Positions 13,855 through 28,502 are shown, counted from the first letter of the stretch. The stretch: 64,000 nucleotides of DNA from Numida meleagris (GCF_002078875.1 NC_034410.1:98044384-98108383); one strand, 5' to 3'. The notes: generated by a model from the sequence alone, not told the origin. Numbers and translations: made by a program.

Positions 13855-13880
13855 ATTTTTATTTTAAATAAAATAAAAAT
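13855..13880. repeat. AT-rich perfect inverted repeat
   Basis: Two 11-base arms, ATTTTTATTTT and AAAATAAAAAT, are separated by four bases. Pure A/T sequence; potential cruciform, no known role. Confidence 0.7.
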
Positions 13881-16855
13881 TGAGATCATCACATAATTTC
13901 TTTCTATAGGACTTGAGCTTTTAACAAAACATCCAGTAGCATCAGACTTCTAATGAAATCATAGCCATCTTGACACAATGAATTTCAGTTTTTGATAATC
14001 TGTGCTTTCTTTCAAAACCAAATTCTGTCAATGTCTTTTGAATTGATGAGCATACAATAGATACCAATGATTTCATCAGAATATATCTATAGTTTTCTAA
14101 ATGATTTTGAAGTAAATTTCATGGAATCAAAATCTTATATAGCTCCTCTGGATCAGATTTACTAGAAAATGAAATAATAAAATAAGGAATAGGTTAAACC
14201 TTTAAGCATAGCCTTTTCTAACATCATTGGATGTTCGACCTGCACTCCTCCTGAAGAGATTTTCATTTTCATTCAGTACCTAAGTGGTATTATAAACATG
14301 TGGCTAAATGAGTCTGCAAACTACATAACTCCTTCTGTGACAGCAAGAATGCTTTGGCTAAAAAGAGTTCATTTATTTCCAGTTCAACAGGAAGCAACAG
14401 TCGCGCGGGAGAAATATTCATTACTAATGCAACTGCAGTTACTGACCTCCAGTACAGCTTCTCTGTGCTGTTCATTTTCTCTGAAGTAAGTTTTAAAATA
14501 AGTTTCAGTGCCATGCAAACTGTCAAAGACATCCTCTGGCCTTACAAGCAAATTTTATAAGTTTCAACTACTTTGTAGTGGTTTCTTGATCTTGCAGTTA
14601 TTCTGAAATAAGAAGCCAAGTTTCAAAGGTAATTTGAGATTTATGAGATGTTACGCAAGACAGGAACATTTCTTAAAGCAATTTCAGATTTCCTGTTATT
14701 TAGATTTTAATTATGGTGTTGCTAGCAGCCTTTAACACCTATGTGTCCATGGATCTCTTGAGGACTGTTTTACTAAGGTCCCAGGCAAAGTTGTGGATCA
14801 TCTGACCCGTGAAGAATTGGGCCTAGAGGTGAAAGACTGCCTTTGCAGGAGCTTATTTAACAAGAGCTTTGGCAGACAGACAAAGTCTTTCTGCAGACCT
14901 CCTGACAGAAGACAAGCTCGAACTATCCATGGCATGGAATAAAAAGAGAAAAGATTTATTTTGTGCTTGTGTGTGTGTGGACTAGAAATGACAGGCACAA
15001 TTCCTCTCGCTAGCTGGCTGCCAGCAGTGACTCTCATATTCCATGGAAGCAGAGGAAGTTTTATTTCTTTTCTTCAAAACTGCAGTAATATCTTGACATT
15101 CCAGAAAATGCATAAATGACGGGTTGGTCAGCTCTCATGTCTGCTGCAGCTTCCCTGTTTGTACACAAGCCAAATAGCTGGCCTGCTTGTACAAGCAAAT
15201 TACGCAGGGGCAGGGCATGCTCCCATGCAGCTATGTCATCCAAGTGCTCTGGGGCACTGTCTTGTCCTAAGCCCACAAGTGCTCTCCCAAGCGGGGCCAG
15301 GAACCAGTGGGTATGTGTGCTTCACATAGGTTCATATCCACTCCTCTGCAGAGAAAGGAAAGTTCAGAACCTGGACATGAGCTATGGCCCACCACCACCC
15401 TACAGAACACCAAAGACCTGTCCTGCTTTATTGGGTAACCTGTGTTTCAGTGTAGCGGAAATGGTAAGTCATAGCTTGAAACAGCGATTGAGCACCTGGT
15501 GGTAAGGCAGGGCCAACCCAGGGAAGCTCAGGTGCATGCACCTTATTTAAGGGTTGGCAGTGGAGACAAAGGTACCTCACTGGAGATTCCTGTGTACCTG
15601 AGGCCTTCTGAAGGTAAGCAGCTTCTTTCCTTTATTTCTGAGCCCATGGATGTTCCATTGAGCAAATTCTCACTTGCTGCAGCCTAAGACCTTACTACTC
15701 TGCTGTCATTGCTGCGCGTTCCATCCTTTTATATTCTCCAAACTGGATGAAGGAGCTTCTGGTGTAATTGTTGCCATGTCACCTCTGCTGCAGGTACCCT
15801 TTTTCATATGGCTTTTGATGGGCATTGTGCTACGCTTTGGATGCATCACAAGAAATAAAACAGCACTTCTTTGAAAGTAGGAGGCCTGAATTCTCCTTGG
15901 ACAAATCTCTTCTGACCTAAAAAGAGGTGTTTTGGGCCCTCTCTAATGATGTAAGTGTCCATCACATATCTACTAGGTTGGGCTTTATTTAAAATGTTGT
16001 GATACTTTCCTGTCTTTCTTGTGACCTTTCTTTTGGATTACAATTTGTCTAAGCCTTCTGCCAGTGTCTGAAGCACATTCAGTTCAGTTGCCTTTGGTGT
16101 ACAATCTTCTTCACTATGAAGCATGCAGTACCCAGGGGCTACTTACTGCTTTGGGACAAAGGACTTCTGACACCTCTCCTAAAGATGTTACTCAAGTTTG
16201 CAGGGTTTTCTTAAAAGTCTGTGGGTGCAGAGAGTGTCCAAAAATAAGCATGACTCTGCTGTCTGCTGGCAGAACTCCCAGTCCCTCCAGCAGAGACTGT
16301 TTAAGTATTTTACATTCACAGGTCACTGTAGCTACCTACTTTTTTGGCTTTTGAAAATCTATGTTCTGCTCTTGGTACAAAAGGCAGAAACAACTCTGTG
16401 GTTTCCAGACAAGCATTTCCATGGGAGTCTAAGTATAATACTTATAATTAGAGAGAAACGGTATTTAAACTAGACTATTAATTCAGCATTACCTAATAAG
16501 AGTCTTACAGACCCTCAATGTTCATTCTGCCAATATGCTGATTTTGTTAGACTTTTCTAAATAAGTAATTATCTCCAGGCATTGTCAATGTCAGTGTGAA
16601 TGTGTCCTGGCTCAGTGGAGTTCTGCATGCCACAGTAAGACCAGGCGACTGAACGTTATGTGTTTCAAAGTTCATTGCTGCTGTGCCAGTGTCCCTCTTT
16701 TATTCTAGTCTCTTATGTGTGTTTGAAAATGTTGTGTCATAAGGTCTTAAGGGGAAAAACCATATGGAAGTTGTAAAATTACTTTAGAACCAAAATCAGA
16801 CACAAAAGGATCCAATCTTTCATGACTGAAAACAAAAAGTTCTTAAAATAAATTG

Positions 16856-16990
16856 TAGAATCATAGAATGGCCTGGGTTGAAAAGGACCTCAAAGATAAT
16901 CGAGTTTCAACCCCCCTGCTGTGGGCAGGGTTGCCAACCATTAGACCAGGCTGCCCAGAGCCACATCCAGCCTTGAAAATGCGTTCTTCA
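16856..16990 (-). mobile_element. CR1 LINE 3' fragment
   Basis: Starts with the reversed CR1 octamer (AGAATCATAGAATGG), followed by the antisense of the CR1 3' block (GGTTGAAAAGGACCTCAAAG) and the 'CCCTGCTGTGGGCAGGG' segment. It degenerates after about 16990. Same subfamily type as the element at 43151. Confidence 0.9.
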
Positions 16991-19900
16991 ACTGAAAGCG
17001 CAAGTCCTTCTTATCTTAGTCCTCCAGAAATCTGGCAAATCAGTTCTGTAAATCGATGTGACCCCATGTGAAGGAGTCCATTACAATAATGAATGCAAAA
17101 AGGAACTTAGGAAATAATTCAGTCAAAGCTGCTGTGGAGCCTTAATCCCAGATCCATGACTCTTACACAATTTTTTCTGATATAAGAAGAAACTCTGCAT
17201 TTACCTTCACATGCCTGATAGATGATAAAACAGAATCTAATTAAAACTCCCTAAAACACATATCAGTGTCTCAGTTTGGGATTTATCAGAGACTATCAAA
17301 TGAAAGGGCAGGCATCTCTCTAGACATTTGAAGACTCAATACTGACAATTAATAGCTTGACTTTTAAATTTCTGAGCTCTGACTTAAGGAAACATATTGA
17401 ATGCTTAGCTTCAAAGGGCTTGAATGAACAAATAAAACTTCTAAAGCAATCAGAAAAGCCATGCATCTAGGTATTATTAGTATGACAGTGATATTTGAAA
17501 TCCTGTGAAATAATACGGGTCACTGTATGGTCAGACAGATACTGGCAAGGCTTGAGTCAAGTTGCACTTAAGGGGAGCTACAGGAATCACAGAGGGCATA
17601 GCCTGGAGCCAGAAGATACAGCCCAGCAGGTGAAAGAAAGCAAATGAAGAGAAACTTGCATTAAAAATGACCTTAAAAGTAACAAAACAGAGCAAATCAA
17701 AGGGCAAATGTGGTCTTCAAGTTCAAGTACAGGCGAGAGGAAAAAAAGCAGATAAAAGAAAGAAGAAAGGCCCACCCATAAGGGCCATCTCTTATTTTAC
17801 AGCTTCCAATGAGCAACTTTCCAGTAGAAAGAACCAAATATGAGTCTGTTCTGCATCTGAGCATTACAAAAGATTGATTGTGGTGTATGACCACAGGGTT
17901 TCAGCATTTATTGGACTGTGGGAACACAGGGTATTGTAGTTAATGATTCTACCTGAGGTGAAAGGACGGCATGTTTGACAGCTGTGGAGGTAAGAGCATG
18001 GTGAGCACCAGTGCTCTGATGTGTGGTTGAATCAGCTAACAACAATGTGAGCTTTTTAGAGAAGGTGGAAAATGTGTGATTTGAAAGGAACACAAATGAC
18101 AACACCAAAATTTAGGAATGAAGTTAAACCAGAACTTTGAACTCGAGCAGGGGAAAGAACTGGTGTATTTTATTTTTAATCTTATCTTTCTTGAACCCAG
18201 GCTTATCACAAGCAATATTTTGAAAATACAATGCCAGACTGTGCATTTACCATGAAAACTTACTACTACAGAGCTTAATAAACCAATGAAAGGCATTCTG
18301 TGATACGGTTGCTTGTGATATGTGGAGACCAGACCTGGTGACCCATATTGTTTCCTCCCTTGCAACGGTCTTAAATCTGACCCCTTCTCCTGCTGCCTTC
18401 AGCTTCTCTACATGTGCAAAATTCAGGAGCTTTGTTTCACATGCCACTGCATTCGCATTATCTTTGGTGCTGATCTACATGTTTTCTGCCTCTCTGCATT
18501 TCACTTTAAGTTTATTGAATTTGAACAAATGTAGGCAGAGGAAAATGCAATTATAACAGAGTTGCACTCAGTTGTTTTCCAAGTGATAAGAAATCTTTTC
18601 TGTAGCCAGGGATGGGTTGCAGACATAGCATGGGCTGGTGAGATCACTGTAATGTGCTGGCAATGCTAGCAGAGGCTTACAGTCTGTTTCCCTCTCTTAC
18701 CCACACTGGAAATGTTGCATTTTTCACAAGATGATTCAGGTTTGCCAAGGCTAATGATCTTTGCTAACCTACTTCATGAGCCTAGGCTGAATCTTCAGTA
18801 CATTACAAATGTCTTAATTAAGTCAGCTCAGCAATCAAAAAATGAATATACTTGCACAATCTTTGTTGTGTATAGTTAATTAGCAGCCTGGAAACCACTG
18901 GTGCTCTTGTGGGTTTACGCAGGCCATAGTTTGGGAATACAGATCCTGGTAGCTTTGTTTTAAAAGGTGCTGGTGGAATGGGCCAGTAGGAGAGATTTCT
19001 TAGTTTTCTGTTTTTTCTGTCCCTTGAATGACAGTGTCATAATGCTGGAGTAATATTTGGTAATACATGGCAAAAGAGGAAAGATGATATTCTGCTGCTG
19101 ATAAGGCAGAGTGAACATTTGCCTGCTGCCACCTGCTCTCAAACTTCTCTGACTGCACTTTTTCACTGTCTTTCTCTGGAGCATGCTGCATGTAATACAA
19201 GCAGAAAAGACCTAAGTGCTCTTCCTTGGAAACTCTGATATGGAAATACCAAACATTGTCTGCTACCTGGCATAAATACTAATCTAAGAATATAACAACT
19301 TTCCCCCAATCCCTCACTTTTCATTGTAAAGGAAGCATAAATGGTCCCTAGAAAGATTGGAGCAGAATGTCTGCTGAATTTATGATTAATAAGCATGTCA
19401 AGTTTTATAAGAGCATCCTTATGTGGACACTGCTAATGGTCTTAACATTGCTTCCAGAATCAAAATTGAATGGTTGAGCAGACTTAGCCTCAGGAAGACT
19501 TGTGGTGATAAGGGAACCATCAGAGTAAATAGGTGTACACATTTTTCAACCTGTCAAGTGAAAAAAAATCACAGATGATGATAAGTCAAGGATATGCCCT
19601 CTCATATAGAAGTTGTATTAATATTTGTGCTGAATACGGCTGCCTCCTAAACAAGAGGGAAGAGGCGAATGTGAGAAACAGAAAGTTGTGTGATTATCTT
19701 GTAAATTACACCCACCCAAGAACAATAATTACTCTGAATCAGCATTTATACGAGGAAAAGATCTTTGTGCTTCTCAAAGCTGTTGTAAATTGTGAAGTCT
19801 GTAAGAAATGCAGGAAGAGAGAAGCACGCAGGTAGGAGCTGCAAAAAAGGAGGCAAAATTTTTGGATAGAGCAAAACATAGACTTGCATAGTTTTTTTGG

Positions 19901-22900
19901 GAGGGTTTCACCAGGCGGTGTTAGAAAGGTTCTAGAAGACACCTCAGGCTGTAGGTACTGAGCCAGGCTGTAGAAGAACCTGCCAGATGGAGCGCAACTC
20001 TGACAGTCCTGTCAATCTGGTGGTTAGTTTGCCTTACTCTGGAGCATCTCCTGCTCCTTTGCTGCAGAAGAGAGGACTGAAAGGGCTGCGCACCAGGCAG
20101 GTCTCGTGCAGAAAGCTGTAAAATGTGTCTTTTCTGTTTCTAATTGGCAAAATGATGTGTACAAGTATGGACATGCATAAGATGGAAAGTGCTGGACATG
20201 GCAATGTTGTCTTTTAGTATTAATAATCACCAATTTATTTATTATTTCCTGGATCAGTCTTCTGGGAAGGACAATAATCTACTCATTTGAGACATTATTT
20301 CTGTCAGCCCTAACTCTCCCCAATAAATCTCCTAATGTGAATTTTAGCTATTACTATAATGCTTACATGCTTTATTAGTTTTCAAATAAATGCCTTGAAT
20401 AAATAATGCTGGAAAGGTAAAAGTCATAAATCAAGGGGAATTCTTCATTAGGAGTGGCGTACAATCATAACATAACCTTGCAGAAGTGGTTATCTGGATA
20501 ACTTATGGAACTATTCAGACAGTCACTCAAAAACATTGGAAGACAGACTGTCATTTGGATTGTCTGTATGCAGCATATAACATCTACTGCAAAAATGGTG
20601 ACTAATTTTGTAAGGGATTTTGTTGCTATGTAGTAAACACAGCTCTGCACAACTGATTTGTGAGAGTATCAGCCGCAATAGTCTAGCAGCCTCTTTCTTT
20701 TTCACACCCAGGCAAACATTTTTCCCACTTTGGCTCTTAGGGAAGCCTCACAGATTCCCTCTGCTTTTAGCATAGAACAGTGCCAGCAGCATCACAGTGG
20801 CTACAGAGAGCAGGTGGTTTCTTCCTGAATAACTTCTGAAAGGTGGTTGTGTTATTCAGTGCCAACAAGTCTATATTTCCTCCACAGCTTTATGTACAGC
20901 TTGAAGGAAGTTTTAAATTTTACTGTTAAGCTTCAAAAAAAAAAAAAAAAAAAAAAAGAAGCAAAAATAGAATCAGGTCAGATACTGGCCACTGTTTGTC
21001 CTATGGGAAGTGCTTCGTGAGTGCCTGTGGCCAGACACAACAGAGACATAAGTTTTGGAAGCACTGTGCTTGTGAAGGCAGAGTTCAGGTTCATGCTCCA
21101 TGCTAGCTTGAAGGCACAAGTCTCCCCTACCTGGCTTCTGCAATGCCTCCAATGTGTATGGTCATGGGTGAATGTCCTCTCAGATATGAGGAATACATGT
21201 TATACAGTGATATAGGAAAAAATGGTTTAAAAAAGAAACATAGTTCTAAGTGTTGCTGTAACATCTGTCTATATCTCTTTGTAGCTGGCCATGACTTTGA
21301 TAAATTATACAGCTCAGCTACACTGTGCATTTCCTGCAGGATTATTAAAAAATATTATTCTGTTCTGGAAATAAATAACATTTTTATGTAACACAAGATA
21401 GGTAATTCAAGAGCACCTGGGATTGTGTGAAGATGTTTTGTATTCTGTGGCGTTAACCAGCCAAAAAAATACTTTCTAAACAACAAGCCAAGCTGAGAAT
21501 GGACATCAGCCAAGACTGTTTATTTTGGAAGTTGCACCTGTTAATTCTCTGGTGGAATGTGATCCCTGACTTTGCATCTTAAACATCCATATCTATATCA
21601 GAAATGGGAGAGCTTTCACAAAGACTTCCTGTCACGTAACATGCCTTCTGATGGCTCTGTCTACTGATTAATAGAAAACTATGTCTGAACAGCTAATTCC
21701 CTCCTATTTAAACACTCTGCTGACATCTTAATGGGAAATAACTGTATAATAACTGTACAGCACATTCGTACTATTGTTGTGGCAGTGAAGGCAGAAGTGT
21801 GTGCATATTTCTGCTGAAGTTATTGTGAGCACACACAGCTGGTGTTATTGAACACATGATCTGACTTACTGAAAGCCCATTATTTCTCTACAAAAGTCAG
21901 GAGAAGGAATCACAGTGTAAATATTTAAGCTATTAATTCAAGGACTTTTAAGAAACATGCAAGTGACATTGGGACATAAGAGCCAGGCTTTGTCACTGTG
22001 GCTGAGTGTGAGATTTCTCTGCTCTGAACCACTAAGCATCTTAACAGAGAATAAAGGAGCTATTGAAAGAAATAATAAGTTGTATAAGAAAAAGCACTCA
22101 AACATACAGACCCATACAGCTGGTCTATGTGCCCTACATCTATGACACAGTGGTGGATCACACTTGGGCTTTAAATGGGGTGCACTTACAAGAGAAGAAA
22201 CTCAATGACTCCCACCAGCCTGTATGCTCAATGCTCATCAAGTCACCAGCCCTTTTCTACTTCTGCCCTGTGAAATCTCATCCACTAAGGGGAAATCTGG
22301 GGAGTTCCCTATTCAGGGGACAGGTTGAATCATGATAGCAGAACTGTCAGTGCTCTAAAACCTCTTCTTCACCGTGCCTCAGTCCCAGTCACTTTTAGAG
22401 ATAAAACGACAATTTGATCCTCCTCTAGTTTCTCTTCCCCTGAGACTCCCAGCCAGGGATGATTCATTGAAAATTGTCATGATATCTGCTGTGTTTCAGA
22501 TATTCTTGGAAAGGTTCTTTCATAAGATATAGCCAATTCACACATACAAAAACTGACCATTTATGTTAAAGACAGGTGCTTTAGTATATGTATGAGAGGA
22601 AAAAAAAAGAAAAGACATTTGGACAGATATTATCTTCCCCTTTTCAGTAACAATTGCCTATCAATTATTTACATCTAGTGAAGATATGTTCTCAAGCAAC
22701 GTTCTTCCAATTTTGTTGCTTTACTGCAGTAACTTCAAATCTGGCACGTGTCAATTCTAAATCCCAGGCTCAGTGATTCACTTTTTTTTCCTGTGGTAAA
22801 ATCCATACTGACCTTAACAAGCAGCTTGCTTCAGGAGGAGATGTGGAATGTGTACTTTTGCCAGTATTATACAAAATCACAGAAAACAAATAGAAGTAAA

Positions 22901-23371
22901 ACCCAATATTTTGGCTTAAGAGTTATACTCATGAACATAGATGCCATCCTGCTTGTTAAATGCTATTCCGCTAGTTCAATAGAGGTGCCAGGATGAGCCA
23001 AATATCAGACACTTTGAGAGAATTAGAGAGATTGTGAAAGAGATTTTTCTTTCTTTTTCAGAGAGATGAAGTAAATGTGGTATCTAAGAGAAGCAAAAGA
23101 AAGATACCATTTTCTTAAATGTAAAGAAATGTTATAAACAGAAGTACCCTTTGTACTCCTGTTAATTTTCAATCATAATGCATTTTATCTGCATAGCCCT
23201 CTTCTACTCACAGCTCTTCAGCCTTCTCTGGATGCTGCTTTTTGCAGAAATGCCATCAGCTGAACAACATGTGGAATGAGTCTGAAATTGAAAATCTTCA
23301 GGTATTGTATACATGATGAGGACATTCATGCAGCCAGTAAGTGAAAAATTAACTCATAAAGCTTATGCTTT
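16991..23371. other. Intergenic, no gene seen
   Basis: No supported gene in about 6.4 kb. The longest frames (about 100 codons) show no domain, no consistent composition and no splice partners. It contains a 23-base A tract at 20935-20957. Confidence 0.55.
20935..20957. repeat. (A)23 homopolymer
   Basis: Twenty-three consecutive A. No AATAAA signal or recognisable coding remnant precedes it, so a processed-transcript insertion is not supported. Confidence 0.9.
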
Positions 23372-23543
23372 CAGGTTGCCCAGAGAGGTGGTGGATACCA
23401 CATCCCTGGAGACACCCAAGGTCAGGCAGGACAGGGCTCTGAGCAACCCGATGTAGCTGTAGGTGTCCCTGTTCATTGCAGGGCAGTTGGACTGGATGGC
23501 CTTTAAAGGTCCCAACTCTAAAGATTCAATGATCCTATGATTC
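23372..23543 (+). mobile_element. CR1 LINE 3' fragment
   Basis: Contains CAGGTTGCCCAGAGAGGTGG, then the block shared with the 5230 copy (GATGTAGCTGTAGGTGTCCC), the GGACTGGATGGCCTTTAAAG motif, and decayed octamers (AATGATCCTATGATTCC). Confidence 0.92.
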
Positions 23544-24147
23544 CTATGCTTTCTGAAATAAGCGAGTGCTAAACCATTCAGGAGCAGGAAGACTATGCTA
23601 CACAGTCTGTCTAATCATTTTTTTCCATGAGAGTGACTGTGTTGTCTGCCTGAAGCATCCCGAGCTGGCCAGCCTGCTGCCAGGCACTGCCAGCGTGCTG
23701 CTCCCTCCTCTCTGCTGCAGCCTGCAGCAGGCTCTGGGCACAGCTCAGCAAGATTTTTGGGACTTGTGTGGTGACAGGTGTGAATAATGCAAAAAGGTCA
23801 CAGCAAAAAGAGTCTGCTGGGCTTTTGCTTTGCAAACACCGTTGCACCGATTTCATTAGCAGTTAGAGAGGATGTGGTGGGAAAGGAGTTAAAGATTTCA
23901 ACCCGCAGGTCTGCACTGCCATCCAGTGGATGTTTTAAATCGCTGCAGAACTAAATACGGGAAGCTTGAGTTTACTAAAGCTAGATTTCAAATTCGCCAG
24001 AAATACGTAGTGAGATTTTCAGATTTAAATGGAGCAGAACATAGGTCCTAAAATTAAGACTACCTTACGCTAATTACCTGCAGTTTTTTATGGCAGCTAT
24101 TTTTCATAATAAAGACATTTACAGGAGGGAAATTAACTTTTTACAAG

Positions 24148-24425
24148 CGTAGATGGTGATAGGAAAAGAGGGGAAAGAGCTTTAAACAAAAAGGGGAGAT
24201 TTAAGTTAGATGTCGGGGAAAATTTTCACAGAGAAAGTGTGAGGCGCTGGCACAGCTGCCCAGAGAAGCTGTGGGTCCCCCATCCCTGGAGGTGCTCAAG
24301 GCTTGGTTGGATGGGGCCCTGGGCAGCTGAGCTGGTGGGGGGCAGCCCTGCCCACAGCAGGGGGGTGGAAATGGATGCACTTTGAGGTCTTTTCCAGCCC
24401 AGGCTATTCTGTGATTCTGTGATTC
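24148..24425 (+). mobile_element. CR1 LINE 3' fragment
   Basis: Runs from a GGTGATAGGAAAAGAGGGGA segment through GCTGCCCAGAGAAGCTGTGG, GGATGGGGCCCTGGGCAGCT and the GGGGGGCAGCCCTGCCCACA block, to two TTCTGTGA-type octamers. The same subfamily lies in the same orientation at 30851-31026. Confidence 0.93.
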
Positions 24426-26904
24426 ATTTTTATTACAAGTATTTACTATAATATGCTCTGAATACCTAGAAAACAAAAATGTATTTATTTTGTATTTCAT
24501 TTTATGTTAGAGTCTCGTGTTTGTGGTTTCATTACCATGCCAATTAATTGAATTACGTATCTACTGTTTAGTTCGTGTCATCTTGCAGACTTTATAGAGC
24601 ACTATGAAAATGTTGTAATGTAAAATATTCACCCAAAGTCATTGTGTAAACTCTGTGCTGACTTGTTTATGTTATAATTGGCTCATTTTCAGTCTCCAAT
24701 ACATCAACTTCCAGTTTTCTTCATTTCCTATTGTTTTACTAAAAATCCTACTGTGATAAGAGCTATTTATCCTGTCCCCTGCTGGCATTAACAGAAGAGT
24801 CTCAAAGCAAAAACGAAATGTTTGCCAGGTTACACTGGGCATGTGATATCAGAGCTTTTTAAAATTGCTTTTACAAATTACAAAAATGGAGAGCGAAAGT
24901 GTTGGTTTCGTAGCAGCTTAAGCTGAGTTACAAACATTACAGTCAGGTCCATGTGACCCTGACCAGAAAGGTGCCTGCTCCTGGGAGTTCCTGAGGTGGG
25001 CTCACCTCAGGCTGCGCCAAAATACAAGGAGAAGGGGAAGGGAGAAGAAAGTTTTTGTGGATGGGGAAGGATTTTAGTTGCTGCTTGCAGGACAACACCT
25101 CTGTCTGCTTCCTGGAGACAGCCAGAAATGTGCGGGAAGGCACTCAGATATGGTAAACACACCACTGAAATGTCCCTGCAGATAAGGACTGACTACAACT
25201 TGATAATGTTTTCATTTGTTCAAACAGGCATTTCTTGATTGAAGAAAAAGAGGAGCAGAGAGCTCACCTCCAAAGCTCTCCTCTCATCAAACTGATTGGC
25301 TTTGTGTCTCTTTCTCCAAAACAAACCTCTAATTAGTAACTGTGTTTACACAGAAACACTACCTTAGTAAATACAGCCTGACAATCCATCCATCATGCGG
25401 ATAATATTTATGTAGACACAGTTGTTTCTTCCTGCTAAGCAATTCAGGTTCTAAACGTTTCTAGTACCTTGTGAATTTTTAATTCTAATTATTTTTAAAG
25501 TGGGGCTGGTACCTCTCTAGATATTAAAAAAATCATTTCTCAAACTGGGAAGCTGGCATCGTTTTCTGAATTGTTGTTTTTCCAGTGGTTTGAGTCTGAG
25601 GCAGGTGTAACTTCTTGAGAATTTGATGTGATAAATTATTCAGTTTGCTAAGAATGGCTTTCCAGATATGTGTAAAACATTTCCTTACAATAGCAGGAAT
25701 GGCAGTTAAGATTAAATAATGGCATTATGTGCATATTTCCGCCCACGTTAATAAAGGTATATTGGCTCTTGAATTTGATTCTATGGCAAATTTCTATAAC
25801 AGAAGCTTAAAGCTGACATTAAATTTGTGTTTAAGGGTATAAATAAATGACATCATTTTAAAAGCTACGAAAGACAACCACAGATGCCAGTTGTTCCATA
25901 ATTTGGTAAAAGAGGTCACGTGTTTAAGTTCTTGGCTTTCCTTTCTGTTTTATAGAGGTTTTGTTCCTTGCATTATCTCTAGATATGCTAATACCACACC
26001 AAGATGACTACTTTTAACATCGATTTTGCATAGGCAGGTATGCGTCTGGGCAGCACAATCTTGGCTCTTGCTGTTAAAAGCTCAACCACCGGAACCATGC
26101 TGGCATCCTACAGAACCTTTCCCAGCTGCATACCCCATTGCGCTTGAGAAGAAATCCATACTCACCAAACAGTGATCAGAGGATGTGATTAACTGATTAA
26201 CTCCTATTTAATATATCTTGCAAAATAATAAGGGAACAAAAAAATTAGTGACAAATTTTAATTTGCTCTCATAAATTAATTTTGTTGAGATAAATTAATT
26301 TATAAATTCTCTCTCAGTTCAGAATTATCTTAGATGTTAGGAGCACAAATTAAATAATGCATTTCAGATTGCTCATCTGTAGGAGGGCTGTGTTATATTC
26401 CCTCTCCTTCCTAATATAAATTTGGAAGTGGTGGGTTTGGATCACACAAGTCCCCTAAGTCTTTCCTACAAATGCAGGATCAAGTTGGTGATGACCAGTA
26501 AGAGTTAAAAATTTTCCTGCTCTTAAGCCTTGTTCTTCTTGTTATAGATGTCTGTCATGAACTTACCTGGGGCTGTTCCTTTGCCTGCATGGGTTACTGG
26601 AGCCTTCAAGTTCTTGCAAACAGTTTAATCAAAATGCAAGGAAAAGTTCTATGCCCGGACTAGAAACAGCATTATTGCTGCTGCCAGTTACCAATGGTGA
26701 TGGTATTGGATGTTATATAATTTATGTGTTCAATTTTTCCAACAGAAGAAAAGTTTACATTAATTTACTGTGATTTGGGGGGGAGAATATATTTGCCACA
26801 AAAAAGCATAGCACTGAATCATTCCTGTTGGACCACTATCACAATTCCCAGCCTGTGAGCTGTTCACAAAAAGCTTTTTGAATCTTCCTTCCATGGCATG
26901 GAGT
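24426..26904. other. Intergenic, no gene seen
   Basis: Mostly AT-rich sequence, with AATTAATTT-type words clustered around 26255-26310. No supported coding or RNA feature. Confidence 0.5.
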
Positions 26905-27140
26905 TGTGATAGGGGAGGTTTGGGTTGGATACTGGGAAAATGATCTTCACCAGCAGGTGGCTGGGTACTGGAACAGGCTCCCACAGGGCAATGATCATGG
27001 CCCGAAGCTGCTGGGGTCCAAGAAGAGTCTGGACAAATCTCTAAGACATAGGGTTTGAATTTTGAGTGGTCTTGTGTGGCGCCACAAATTGGACTGGATG
27101 ATCCTTACGGGTCCCTTCCAACCTGGGATATTCTATGATA
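26905..27140 (+). mobile_element. CR1 LINE 3' fragment (a further subfamily)
   Basis: Contains TTGGGTTGGATACTGGGAAA, TACTGGAACAGGCTCCCACA, TTGGACTGGATGATCCTTAC and a terminal ATTCTATGATA. The AGAAGAGTCTGGACAAATCT middle distinguishes it from the other copies. Confidence 0.9.
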
Positions 27141-28309
27141 ACATCTTCCAGAGCCAATACTTCAGTCCATTCTAGTAGAACAATCGCAGAAACCAATCAA
27201 CAGAAAAACAACTCCAGGTATTGTGCAAGACAGAACTTTAGCAGAAGAGACAGGCAGAGGAGAGCTCTTGTTCTGTGAGCAGAGTAGGAATTCATACAGA
27301 ATTTCCCACTTTCTTTCATTCCCCTTTTTTCCCATCCAGACCAGCCTAGAGTGCCAGCTTCTCTCCAAAGGCACTCTGGCACTTGGGTCTGGGCAGCTCT
27401 GGGGTCAGCACAGCCCATACCATGAGGTCCCCTCCTGCCCAGGTCAGAGCCATCCCGTCTGCTTGTGCCTTGTCCATTTCCTCGTGTCAGCTCTGTGCAG
27501 CCTCCTGCAGTAGCTGTTTCCCAGCTTCCACCAAAACAGCAGCTTGTCTTTAATCCTTGTGGAAGCCTCTGTCATCTCGGAGCCTAATTATCACAACACA
27601 GATTTCAAGTTACAACTTGAAATCACTTTCAGGAATAGAAAGGGCAAAATATTTTGCTGCTGAAGCAGAACTCTGGGCTACCAGCAGAAGGACAACAGCA
27701 GGGCACTGGGACCTGCCTGGGCCAGCAGCTCTGTCCTGGAGTCACACTCCCACATGTCACACTGCAGAGGTGGCTTTCTCTGCTGAGAGGAAGCTGTGGG
27801 CAGGGTGTGCTGTGAGGGGCCTTTTGCTTTGAATTTAGACCTCCCTTTGGTCTGTCACGGCTAAGATTTATTAACGTCTGGACGTGATTTTCTGAGGGAG
27901 GGAGGGAGGAAAGCTCTTGAAGGCTTCTGGGGAAAAAATAAGTTATCTAAACCAGCTTTTAGTGGTGAGTGAATGTTTATTAGAGATAGACAGGCAGTTT
28001 ACTGAACTGTGTTTTCCTCTGATGACAAGCAGTAATTATTTTCAGAGAGCTGTTTCAGAGCACTTGGGTGGTGCTTCTGAGCTAATGAGACAGAAACACA
28101 ACAGATAACAAGTGTGTGTGTGAAGAAGCCCAACAAAAAAACAAGCAGCTAAAAAGCAGAAGGGGCCTTTGTTGTTCAGTACAACTATTAATAAAAGCTA
28201 ACTTAGCCATTAGATGAAGTTTTAGATAGGATTGTTACCTGGTTAGGTCTGTGTACCTCATTTGCCATGATATTCGAAATTCCCTGCTGCACTTTGAGCA
28301 AATATTGTA
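27141..28309. other. Intergenic, no gene seen
   Basis: About 1.2 kb without a supported gene or named repeat; only short unrecognised frames on both strands. Confidence 0.5.
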
Positions 28310-28502
28310 CCAAACGTTCTTCAAAGGTCAGGCACTGGCACAGGCTGCCCAGGGAGGTGGTAGGGTCACTGTCCCTGGAAATGTTCAAGAAACATGTAGA
28401 TGTCGCACTGAGGGACACGGGTTAGTGGGCATGGTGGTGATGGGCTGATGGTTGTACTGGATGATCTTAATCTTCTTTTCCAACCTTAATGATTCTATTC
28501 TG
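28310..28502 (+). mobile_element. CR1 LINE 3' fragment
   Basis: Contains AGGCACTGGCACAGGCTGCC, TTAGTGGGCATGGTGGTGAT, GGATGATCTTAATC and a terminal ATGATTCTATTCTG. The same subfamily appears at 45535-46060 (sense) and antisense at 29534 and 40224. Confidence 0.92.

Noticed and set aside
20935..20957. Poly(A) tract as a processed pseudogene tail
   Set aside because: No poly(A) signal and no gene-like sequence upstream; processed pseudogenes are also rare in birds because CR1 does not use poly(A) tails.
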